In this document: positions 40,101-47,166 of the stretch, piece after piece | How the letters are laid out: every line of letters begins with the position of its first letter | Numbering within the stretch: position 1 is the first letter of the stretch | Source of the DNA: a virus | Virus record (IMG/VR): IMGVR_UViG_3300034198_012754 | Coordinates: 1-64,000 of that record | Direction: 5' to 3' (one strand) | Length of the DNA stretch: 64,000 bases | Program-made: the position numbers and the translations under genes | Notes under the pieces: model-generated | Databases searched by the model: none | What the model was told of the DNA's origin: nothing | The model's input: only the letters and a program-made list of their open reading frames with translations

Positions 40101-42404
40101 GGCGAACGGGCTCCTCGCTTTACCAAATACAGCGATCAACAAGAATACGCCAAAGAAAATCCCCTGTATCAAAAATACATGGATGCCCAGAGCGCAGCAG
40201 AAGATCTATTGGATGCTCTAGTTGAAGATGAAGTTCGCAAACAAGGTGCAAACTGGGACGCTGCACTGGATGAATTCCGCAATGGCTACGATGCGGATGA
40301 TTCTGGCTTCTTTTCAGACATAGGTCTACGCTGGATGAGCGATGTCATGAACGAGTACAATTTGGATTGGCCTTACTACACCAACACCAGCAGCAGAAAC
40401 GAAGGATCTCGTGACTGGTCTCAAATTGCTGCCGAACTTGAAACAGTACTGGGCAAACGTGTGGTTGTGGGATCAGGTTATCACTCCGCCCGTCGTGTGC
40501 CTAACGAATATGTGCTGGAGCCAGACTCAAGTTTGAGCCCAGATAATCGAGATGATGCTGGATTGGAACTTGTGAGTCCACCACTGCCATTGAATCAGGC
40601 CATTGAACAGATGGAAAAAGTGATTGCATGGGCCAATTCCGACGGTTATGCTTACACCAACGATTCAACAGGTTTGCACATGGGCATATCAATACCATTC
40701 AAAGGTGGTGATGTTGACTACTTGAAATTGATCTTGTTCATGGGTGACGAGTATGTGCTGGACAAGTTTGGACGTGCTGCCAATACCTACACTGCTTCGG
40801 CCATGAAAAAGATCAAACAAAACGTGGCCAGTGGCAGTCCTAAGATTGCCTCTGCTGTAGAGTTGATGAAGAGCAATTTGCTTGAGTTAGCACAGAAATA
40901 TGTACAGCAAGGCGTGGGTGGTTCCAAATATACATCAGCACATATCAAGCCTGGCTATATTGAATTTAGATCACCTGGCGGCGATTACCTAAGCATAGGC
41001 GATCAGGGTGAAGCAGACGTGTTGGCATCAACCATGCGTCGCTTTGCCTATGCCATGTATCTAGCTGGTCGTCCTGACTTAGAGCGTCCTGAATACTACA
41101 AAAAACTATACAAGCTAATTGCTCCTGAAGGCAACCGGGACCTGGAACTGTTCAGCAAGTTCAGTGCTGGTGAACTCACTGCTGAACAACTCAAAAAACA
41201 ATGGGCCGAAAAAGTAATCAACAAGGAAGTTCCTGATGGCACAGGAGGCAAGAGTTCGTGGAGGCTCTACAACAGATCCACCAACAAACCAGTTGAAGGC
41301 CTAGAGTTTTCAAACTACACAGAACTGGACGCACTGGAACGTGCCAAAGCTCGTGTGAGTCCGGCCAGTTCCATGATGGATTTCAAGCAGGCCTACGAAC
41401 TGCGTGATGTGGGTACCAACACAGGTCAATGGCGTGTTATGCGCAAAGACAACAACGAAACATTGGAAATCATTGATGCTGCCACACGTGGCGAAGCCGC
41501 TGATCAGGCTCGTGAAAAGTACACTGATGTCATACCATTCTACATTGAGCCCTACGGCGGAGGAAAAACTGAACCCGAACCCAAACTCAGTCGCAGAGCC
41601 AAATTGGCCAAACAAATTGCTCAACCCAAAGACTATGTGGTATTGAACAAACACAGTGGCCTACCATTCTACACATTCCAGGCATCCAGTCAGGCTCAGG
41701 CTGTGGACTTTGCGATCACATACTTGCAGGACAAGAATTTGGACACAGGCAACTTCACAGTGCAACGAGCCACCGGTGTTAAACAAGCAGTGGACAACGC
41801 TGTAGACAGCCAACGCCTACAACAACGTGTTCAGGCCACAGATCAGTACGAAATTGTGGATCGCAGAAACAATCGTGTGATACTACGGTACCGAGCAGAT
41901 GATGCGGCGGATGCTGGTGACAAGTTTAGCAATTGGCTACGCAATCAAGGCATGCCTGCAGACACAGAAAACTATGGCTGGCGAGTAGCGCAAGCAGTGA
42001 ATGATATTGAGCCAGATATAGCACAAAACTTTGACCGACCTCAAGATGCCACAGAAGTTCGCCGCAATTGGGAATTTGTGGATCGCATAACCGGACGGGT
42101 TATTCATTCAATGACCAATGCCAGTTATAACCAAGCCAATGTAGTGCAGACTAACCTGGAGCAACAGAATCCTGCGGCAGACATATATTTGCGTAGCGTA
42201 GATCCAAGACCCGAATTAGGCGAAAGCACAGAAAGTGATGCTGAACGAGCCAGAAAATTCATGAACATGGCTGCCCAAAAGAATGGCTACAGCAGTTGGG
42301 CCAGTGTGCCACAGTCAGCCAAGAATTCTGTGATGCTGTTAGCTGTGGAATACATGAACGACAAAAGACATCCTTACAACATGTTGGACCGGAAGAAAAA
42401 ATGA
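37158..42404 (+). CDS. 1748-residue multi-enzyme protein, putative injected head protein
   Basis: Residues 1-200: nucleotidyltransferase-fold domain with GSNAGYTYTPYSDIDL (64-79). 225-285: Lys-rich then Gly/Pro-rich linker. 290-430: zinc metallopeptidase-like domain, HELTH at 356-360 with E381/E383 in SEYENEANAQ. 480-530: Cys/Ala-rich stretch. 580-660: GYIPTRKQAKLPQFSNALSV block seen in T4-like virion proteins. 839-1330: amidoligase-like (COOH-NH2 ligase) domain with AGFEAELIF, PDSSLS, GLELVSPPL (1135-) and TGLHMGI (1171-). 1366-1690: about five 50-65-residue alpha/beta repeats. N-terminal ITE within MNITELDSYN fits a gp21-type cleavage site. Function inferred; domains are by motif only. Confidence 0.75.
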   Translation: MNITELDSYNLADAVKFNNTLNPVVWSGQKMKPEVRERLLAIAEDFKEFLGLSDIEVKDITVSGSNAGYTYTPYSDIDLHLVVDIPQADADDVYRELFDAKKYQYNDQHNITIGGYDVELYVEDARKQPVSQGIYSVLNNDWVKIPLKQRATVNDEAVKSKYEDIGHRIESAVASQDGDAIAELANKIRNMRQAGLDAHGELGAENLAFKMLRNQGAIKKLYSARAAAKDAELSLNERRKKKAKKKKVKYGFGGYWYPGFGFAGSGEAPADGGGGDGGGGESIQESAPTTEDTVTDFVNFCVEKLGIENTPRIRFKRDPVWSKRNRTFGSYNHDTNELIVSLANRHVMDILRTVAHELTHQRQGEVADIPDDAGVTGSEYENEANAQAGVLMREYGQLHPELFDTEHTMEATYSLGSSKMFQRGDGVIDNYGLKMLPKGGTVIQQVGHMVTITDADTGETVRLPANMLVPFKPRRKPTQEGVKEKLGAIAAAACIAGTPGCATTTAGTVRDAQTAARTAQTVKNMNRAGVKAELDQELQNFLRAQGQGPGSANAKNQSRLYQLQKQMQNKDDVKESSGYIPTRKQAKLPQFSNALSVDVQPGAVGKEANKLSLNTDSQGHPELLIKGLKNALREFKETGRVSSKLDALGNQRPPGPEFKPTMPAGTLRVDVSDVYDWYKLGQHIPNMKGLGQHDFGQGPPSTIISFGDEDTEHKFIGDIKATGLDVTDIDPVDPVKRPGPKIKTDPTYNVNEFAPGPGRDRNDDVPDPIFVLANRWWNATDRQPQIESVLNSLGWSIRQVESEDDAVQLQHRDGTTHFISADDFDPDLFESVQLDEVKMSPSALRKFADSPEAEGILAGFEAELIFRDTSSEDDDSDDDMEADMDMDERAYSIEQVVEFFSNDYSGYGMSERQADRLRDRLDEAYFEWRDEQIMRDFEQEAEDLIRKVLVDEGDWDKDTEIQKQLELLDLTDDEMNEIIQAGERAPRFTKYSDQQEYAKENPLYQKYMDAQSAAEDLLDALVEDEVRKQGANWDAALDEFRNGYDADDSGFFSDIGLRWMSDVMNEYNLDWPYYTNTSSRNEGSRDWSQIAAELETVLGKRVVVGSGYHSARRVPNEYVLEPDSSLSPDNRDDAGLELVSPPLPLNQAIEQMEKVIAWANSDGYAYTNDSTGLHMGISIPFKGGDVDYLKLILFMGDEYVLDKFGRAANTYTASAMKKIKQNVASGSPKIASAVELMKSNLLELAQKYVQQGVGGSKYTSAHIKPGYIEFRSPGGDYLSIGDQGEADVLASTMRRFAYAMYLAGRPDLERPEYYKKLYKLIAPEGNRDLELFSKFSAGELTAEQLKKQWAEKVINKEVPDGTGGKSSWRLYNRSTNKPVEGLEFSNYTELDALERAKARVSPASSMMDFKQAYELRDVGTNTGQWRVMRKDNNETLEIIDAATRGEAADQAREKYTDVIPFYIEPYGGGKTEPEPKLSRRAKLAKQIAQPKDYVVLNKHSGLPFYTFQASSQAQAVDFAITYLQDKNLDTGNFTVQRATGVKQAVDNAVDSQRLQQRVQATDQYEIVDRRNNRVILRYRADDAADAGDKFSNWLRNQGMPADTENYGWRVAQAVNDIEPDIAQNFDRPQDATEVRRNWEFVDRITGRVIHSMTNASYNQANVVQTNLEQQNPAADIYLRSVDPRPELGESTESDAERARKFMNMAAQKNGYSSWASVPQSAKNSVMLLAVEYMNDKRHPYNMLDRKKK

Positions 42405-43489
42405 GAGCTCAAGAGTTCGTAACTGAGATTCGTGCTAACGAATTTGAGTCTGGCACATCGCAAAAAGCTATGATTTTGTACAATCTCATGATGGATGCTC
42501 TGGACAACAGTGACGGTCATGTGCCCAATATGGATCAGGCCAGACAAATTATGAAACAGTTGATCATGCTGGGCTATACCATAGAACCCAGTACCAACAG
42601 ATTGGTACGCATTAAACGCCCAATGAACGATAAAGTAAATGAAATCAGTAGAGATAAGTTGGAACGCTATCTTGATCGTGCTGGCCGTCAGGTTGACGCT
42701 AGACAAGAACGCATGGCTCGTGTACGTGACAGACTCAACCGAAGCTATGAAATCTATCATGCCGAAACACCTGATAAAATAGTTCACAGTTTTGAAGCTG
42801 ACACTCCTGCTGACGCCAAACGCTATTACGACGATTTTATTACCAAATACGAAAGCGATCGAGACTATGATTTGAGATTGCGTAGAGCCACTGGTATAAT
42901 GGAAGTGACCATGGTCAACACACAATCCAAAAGCAAAAGAGAACATTTGGATCTCATGCCCAATGATGGCAAACCTATTCCCTCAGGCAAAGAGTCTGAA
43001 TACTTAGGCAATTTAGTTGCTGATCTTGGTGACGGGTTCGAACTATGGTCATGGAACAATCGTGGCACAGTCACATACTATGTGTTTAACACCAACACAC
43101 GCACCAGTCAATTGGGCACCACAGGTCGTCCTTATCGATCAAACCCCAACAGCTTTGTCATTCAGGGTGTTTATTCAGGTCCTCGAAATCAATACCGTGC
43201 TGCAGATTTGTATGCTTTTTTGATACTGGACCAGGGACTCACACTGATCAGCGACAACAAGCAAAGTGAAGGTGGCTATCGTGTGTGGCAAGAACTAGAA
43301 CAGCGTTATGGTCGTAAGTTGAACATACACGGCTTTGACACACGCACCGATGAGCCTGTTAATGTAACAACCCAGGACGAACCCGACACTCATGTGTCAC
43401 GTGCAGACGTCAAACGTGCTGGCCCCAAAATGAAAAAAGAGTTGGGATCTATCAGTAGAGACTTACGTTTTGTAGCGAGTGCCCGATGA
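42401..43489 (+). CDS. Putative capsid-targeted protein with repeat domain
   Basis: 362 residues from 42401 (ATGA overlap). N-terminus MRAQEFVTEIR has the T4-like capsid-targeting form with VTE cleavage site. Residues about 115-165 (YEIYHAETPDKIVHSFEADT, then YDLRLRRATG) are one copy of the repeat found at the end of 37158-42404. The C-terminal half has ISDNKQSEGGYRVWQELEQR and LNIHGFDTRT, a block I recognise from other T4-like virion proteins. No catalytic motif seen. Confidence 0.65.
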   Translation: MRAQEFVTEIRANEFESGTSQKAMILYNLMMDALDNSDGHVPNMDQARQIMKQLIMLGYTIEPSTNRLVRIKRPMNDKVNEISRDKLERYLDRAGRQVDARQERMARVRDRLNRSYEIYHAETPDKIVHSFEADTPADAKRYYDDFITKYESDRDYDLRLRRATGIMEVTMVNTQSKSKREHLDLMPNDGKPIPSGKESEYLGNLVADLGDGFELWSWNNRGTVTYYVFNTNTRTSQLGTTGRPYRSNPNSFVIQGVYSGPRNQYRAADLYAFLILDQGLTLISDNKQSEGGYRVWQELEQRYGRKLNIHGFDTRTDEPVNVTTQDEPDTHVSRADVKRAGPKMKKELGSISRDLRFVASAR

Positions 43490-44304
43490 GAGCTCGAGAA
43501 TTCCTATTAGAATACAAACTGTTGATCAGTCGGAATGCAGACGGTGTAGCTGTCAAAGCTACTGCCGGTGGTAAAAATTTAGGCCATGCAGAATTTTTCT
43601 TTGACCAAGAGGGTCGATTGGATCCACAAACTGTATGGGTTGATGAACGTTATCACGGTCAGGGCATTGCGGCCAATATGTACGATTACCTAAAAGACAA
43701 TGGCTATACCATTGTTAGAAGTTGGGATCAAACCGATGCAGGCCGGGGATTTTGGGACAAACACCGTGGTGATCAAAGAGTTTGGGAAGATCAAGAAACT
43801 CTCAATGAATTTGTGCCACCTGAACATGACCCGTGGGGAGGCAACGACTACAATCTAAGTTGGAATGACATACTCAACATATATCGTGTGTTTTTTGACA
43901 GTCAAGGTTGGGATCAGGAATTGGGTGCCAACTCTGCACACTTCTTCAACAGAGACAACAAGATTTTCAGCATACAACGCGGTACCAGCTCCAAGATATA
44001 TCAGTATGCGATGGTTCAACAGGATCGAACAGTGATGAAGGGTTTTTCACATGCCACCTTGAGCAGTGTGAATCATGTGATTGATCGAGTGAGAAATCTA
44101 ATACAGGGCAAGACCACCAACGAAAACTTTGCTGACGGTAAAGTTAAAGGCAAAAGCCGTCCAGGACGTGTGAAACGTGCAGGTGCCAGTTGTGCAGGAT
44201 CAGTAACTGATCTACGTCGCAAGGCTAAAAATGCATCGGGAGAAAAAGCCAAGATGTATCATTGGTGTGCCAATATGAAGTCTGGAAAAAAGAAGAATAA
44301 GTAA
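43486..44304 (+). CDS. Putative capsid-targeted GNAT acetyltransferase
   Basis: 272 residues. MRAREFLLEYK carries the targeting motif and LLE cleavage site. Residues 25-100 are a compact GNAT domain: VWVDERYHGQGIAANMYDYL includes the acetyl-CoA-binding RxxGxG/A loop. The middle is uncharacterised. The last 55 residues (GKSRPGRVKRAGASCAGSVT, then DLRRKAKNASGEKAKMYHWC) form a basic module that recurs on virion proteins of T4-like phages. Coupled by ATGA to its neighbour. Confidence 0.7.
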   Translation: MRAREFLLEYKLLISRNADGVAVKATAGGKNLGHAEFFFDQEGRLDPQTVWVDERYHGQGIAANMYDYLKDNGYTIVRSWDQTDAGRGFWDKHRGDQRVWEDQETLNEFVPPEHDPWGGNDYNLSWNDILNIYRVFFDSQGWDQELGANSAHFFNRDNKIFSIQRGTSSKIYQYAMVQQDRTVMKGFSHATLSSVNHVIDRVRNLIQGKTTNENFADGKVKGKSRPGRVKRAGASCAGSVTDLRRKAKNASGEKAKMYHWCANMKSGKKKNK

Positions 44305-44310
44305 TATATT

Positions 44311-44538
44311 ATGAGATTACGTGAGTTCGTAACAGAATCCGCCCGACTTTGGACAGCCAAAGTTCGTGTCAATCAACCCAACTATGTGGGCTATGTTGAC
44401 GCACAGGTCTGGGCACCCAACGCACAAATTGCAAGAACCATACTCAAACAACAGTATCAAATACAAGACCACCATGTGGGATCAGTAAAAGAATTAAAAA
44501 CAAAACAGTTAGTACAAGAGTCAGTGGACTTTGAATAA
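44311..44538 (+). CDS. 75-residue putative capsid-targeted peptide
   Basis: MRLREFVTESARLW has the same N-terminal motif and VTE site, followed by one small alpha/beta domain (KVRVNQPNYVGYVDAQVWAP, with ARTILKQQYQI helix). It might be a single-domain effector or a solitary repeat. Sits between two GNAT-encoding genes. Confidence 0.6.
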   Translation: MRLREFVTESARLWTAKVRVNQPNYVGYVDAQVWAPNAQIARTILKQQYQIQDHHVGSVKELKTKQLVQESVDFE

Positions 44539-45504
44539 ATGCGAGCTTGTGAATTCTTAGTTGAAAACACAGGTACAGCACAGGCCTGGATAGATCAGGT
44601 CTACAGTCAGTACCCAGAATGGCCCTATGGTCAAGCTGATCGAGTCATGGTTTGGGGCACAGGTCAAGATCAACAGTTTGCTGCATTCAAACTCAAACCC
44701 GGCATTGATTCTAACACAGTGGAAATAGATTGGCTAATGGCCGGTCCTGAGCAACGCAAGGGCATAGGCAGTCGTGCCATCAAAGAACTGCAACGTCAAG
44801 CACAGTCGGCGGGCATTACATTAACATTGTACCCTTGGGCCAAAGGAAAAATAAGTCAAAAATCATTGACCAAACTATACCAGCGCCACGGATTCAACCC
44901 TATCACCAAAGGTGCCAAAGCAATGACTTGGCAACCAATCAACGAAATCAACGACGAAGATGAATTGTCAGTTAGTCAGCGCATACAAGATTACTTTGTT
45001 GATCGTGGCTATGGTTATCTTGGTGAAGGCCGTGATCAAATAGCATTTCTAAGCCCACGTGGCACAGTGCTCAAAGTTGTGGGCATTGGCGAAGACGAAC
45101 GTGAAGACATAGTAAAAACTTATGTGGGCTTTTTTCTGCGTAATCAACGCAATCCACACTATCCAAGAATTTACAACGCTGGTGATTTTGAGGTGGATGG
45201 CGAAACCTACTTTGTGTACGAAATGGAATATCTTGGCCCTGTGTCAGGCGAAGACCAGGTACTGGAATACATTGAAGATCTAATGAGTGCCCTACCTCGT
45301 GGTGAACAAGCCCTGGCAGCATTCTACCAAAACAAAAAAAGACCGCTGGGATTGTCAGAAGAACAAGTAGACGGATTGGTCATGGCCACACAGGATCTCG
45401 AAGATGCCGTTGGCGGACTAGCACCGTTGGATTTGCGTTCAATTGAAAACTTGGGTCGTAGAAAAGACGGCCAAATTGTGATCATAGATCCATTTAGTCT
45501 TTAA
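44539..45504 (+). CDS. Putative capsid-targeted GNAT plus kinase-fold protein
   Basis: 321 residues directly after the previous stop. MRACEFLVEN: motif with LVE site. Residues 35-135: GNAT domain with WLMAGPEQRKGIGSRAIKEL as acetyl-CoA loop. Residues 150-321: a kinase-like fold with GEGRDQIAF (glycine loop), VLKV (lysine strand), FVYEMEYL (hinge), and LDLRSIENLG then IVIIDPF as catalytic-loop and DFG-like elements (D, N and D present). Acetyltransferase and kinase on one chain suggest a host-modifying effector; unproven. Confidence 0.68.
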   Translation: MRACEFLVENTGTAQAWIDQVYSQYPEWPYGQADRVMVWGTGQDQQFAAFKLKPGIDSNTVEIDWLMAGPEQRKGIGSRAIKELQRQAQSAGITLTLYPWAKGKISQKSLTKLYQRHGFNPITKGAKAMTWQPINEINDEDELSVSQRIQDYFVDRGYGYLGEGRDQIAFLSPRGTVLKVVGIGEDEREDIVKTYVGFFLRNQRNPHYPRIYNAGDFEVDGETYFVYEMEYLGPVSGEDQVLEYIEDLMSALPRGEQALAAFYQNKKRPLGLSEEQVDGLVMATQDLEDAVGGLAPLDLRSIENLGRRKDGQIVIIDPFSL

Positions 45505-45524
45505 ACTCTTAAAATTCAAAACCG

Positions 45525-45531
45525 CTAAATA
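45525..45531 (+). promoter_or_regulatory. Late promoter element, near-leaderless
   Basis: CTAAATA four bases before the ATG at 45536, no ribosome site. Heads a second coupled late operon that continues to 52807. Confidence 0.65.
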
Positions 45532-45535
45532 CAGC

Positions 45536-45832
45536 ATGGACAAGAAATTCGTGCGAGTGCTGTGTGATGTGCATTGCGATTGGGAGGGATTGCCCCCGGT
45601 TTATCGTGTGTATGTCAATGACGAGTTGTTCACAGAACGCACTTGGATTTGGAACAATGAATATCTTGAAGAACTGATCCAGATCAATGCCGAACCTGGC
45701 CAATACCAAATCCGTCACGAACTTGTGCCCCCACATTTAGCACAACTTACAGTGGCGAACATGCGTGTAGAGTTGGGCGATGCCAATATCAAAGGCGAAA
45801 ATTTACTGAGGATCTACAATGAAAATTCGTGA
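45536..45832 (+). CDS. Conserved late phage protein
   Basis: 98 residues, beta-rich, with YRVYVNDELFTERTWIWNNE, a segment I recognise from T4-like phages. Its function is unknown; a small virion or assembly factor is possible. It is the first gene of the operon and overlaps the next by 14 bases. Confidence 0.6.
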   Translation: MDKKFVRVLCDVHCDWEGLPPVYRVYVNDELFTERTWIWNNEYLEELIQINAEPGQYQIRHELVPPHLAQLTVANMRVELGDANIKGENLLRIYNENS

Positions 45833-46022
45833 AATAATGGAAAATGCTTCGGCGGGATCCACTGGATCCGGTGCCATAGCCACAGTGGCTGCACCCATGG
45901 GCGGCATGATCACAAGAAATGGTGGAAACTTCTTTACAGGTAAATACTCAACAGGCTCAGATCCAACACCAAACACGCCTAAAGAATACAAAAAGAAACA
46001 GGGAAAAAAGAATGCTAAGTGA
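45819..46022 (+). CDS. Small putative capsid-targeted protein
   Basis: 67 residues. MKIREIMENAS has the motif with an IME site (residues 6-8), followed by a flexible Gly/Ala/Ser body (ASAGSTGSGAIATVAAPMGG) and a Lys-rich tail. Similar small Gly-rich proteins occur in T4-like virions. Overlaps genes on both sides. Confidence 0.6.
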   Translation: MKIREIMENASAGSTGSGAIATVAAPMGGMITRNGGNFFTGKYSTGSDPTPNTPKEYKKKQGKKNAK

Positions 46023-46452
46023 TTTATTAAAACAGTTATTGGCCAGCAATTTTGCTTATTATTTAAAGGCACACATGTTTCATTGGAACGTGGAAGGGCC
46101 AGATTTTGGACAGTTGCACGAATTCTTTGCTGAAATCTATCAAGATGCCTACGGTGCAACAGATGCCATAGCTGAATATATCCGTACCTTGGAAGAATAT
46201 GCTCCTGGAAGTTTTGAGCGTTTTCAAGAACTATCAATCATACCACCACAGACCAAAGTTCCACGTGCCAGACTTATGTTGGAAGAATTGTTGGCAGACA
46301 CACAGACCATGAAAGATTTGGTCATGCAAGTGTTTGCTGTTGCACAGTCCGAAAAACGTGAGGACATCGCCAACTTCATGGCCGAACGTCAGTCTGCACA
46401 CGGCAAATATTATTGGCAACTCAGCAGCTATCTAAAGGACGCAAGAGCATAA
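46012..46452 (+). CDS. Dps/ferritin-like protein
   Basis: 146 residues from 46012 (the longer frame lies inside the previous gene). AHMFHWNVEGPDFGQLHEFF then DAYGATDAIAEYIRTL reproduces the ferroxidase and fold signature of Dps: His in HWN, His in LH, Asp and Glu downstream. Dps proteins store iron and shield DNA from oxidants. Without a targeting motif it is probably made in the cell or in the head with a different signal. SOD elsewhere supports oxidative-stress handling. Confidence 0.83.
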   Translation: MLSDLLKQLLASNFAYYLKAHMFHWNVEGPDFGQLHEFFAEIYQDAYGATDAIAEYIRTLEEYAPGSFERFQELSIIPPQTKVPRARLMLEELLADTQTMKDLVMQVFAVAQSEKREDIANFMAERQSAHGKYYWQLSSYLKDARA

Positions 46453-46453
46453 T

Positions 46454-47164
46454 ATGAGCAATGACATTCGCGATATCATTGAACGTTTGGCCAAGTTGGA
46501 AGGACGTATCACTCCTGTGGATGTCACGCACGGATTGAATGCGGACCAAAAAAGTGTCAAGCAGTTGCCGGCACTGTTCAAACCAAAAACACAGAAGATA
46601 CTGGGCGGCAATCCCAACGCCAAGAACCCCATGAGCGGCTACATGGTAGGCGACAGTGTTGAACATGATGAAGAGGCGGACAAAGAAGTTGTTGAAGAAG
46701 CTCAAGTCGAAGAAGAAAAACTTCTAGACAAAGTCAAAAAGAGTTTGATAGATTATTTAGAAAGTGTTGAAGAGACATTGGAAAAGAAAATAGATCGTGA
46801 CCTAGGTCAAAAGCCAGTGGATCGAGGCATTGGCAAAAAAGACAAAAACAACCGGGATCTTGTGGCCAAGGCAAAAGAAATTGCAGAAGACCCCACAGAA
46901 GAAGATCCGGTGATTCAGGACCCAACGCCCCTAATGCAAAATCCTACCTATGCTGAATCAGCCTGTGTCAAATCCATGATGTTGGAAAATGGCGCTATGT
47001 TTGAAATACACGGCAATGAACGCACAGGATTTGAAATACGTCACGGCAATCGCACCATGAAGTCCAGATTCAAAAACATTGACGAAGCTGCCATGGCCAT
47101 TGAGATGTTCCGTGCAAGACAAAAAAAGAACAACCAGTCACAAGACTATATTGAAGAAGCGTAA
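46454..47164 (+). CDS. Acidic late phage protein, putative head-related
   Basis: 236 residues. The N-terminus DIRDIIERLAKLEGRITPVD and GLNADQKSVKQLPALFKPK is a conserved start in T4-like phages. The middle is strongly acidic and helical (about 70-145) like a scaffold or core protein, followed by a small alpha/beta end. An IIE cleavage site lies at residues 8-10. Role inferred from composition and place. Confidence 0.6.
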   Translation: MSNDIRDIIERLAKLEGRITPVDVTHGLNADQKSVKQLPALFKPKTQKILGGNPNAKNPMSGYMVGDSVEHDEEADKEVVEEAQVEEEKLLDKVKKSLIDYLESVEETLEKKIDRDLGQKPVDRGIGKKDKNNRDLVAKAKEIAEDPTEEDPVIQDPTPLMQNPTYAESACVKSMMLENGAMFEIHGNERTGFEIRHGNRTMKSRFKNIDEAAMAIEMFRARQKKNNQSQDYIEEA

Positions 47165-47166
47165 TT

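Noticed and set aside
45509-45736. Minus-strand frames opposite late genes
   Set aside because: They mirror the strong codon bias of the + strand genes and lack ribosome sites.
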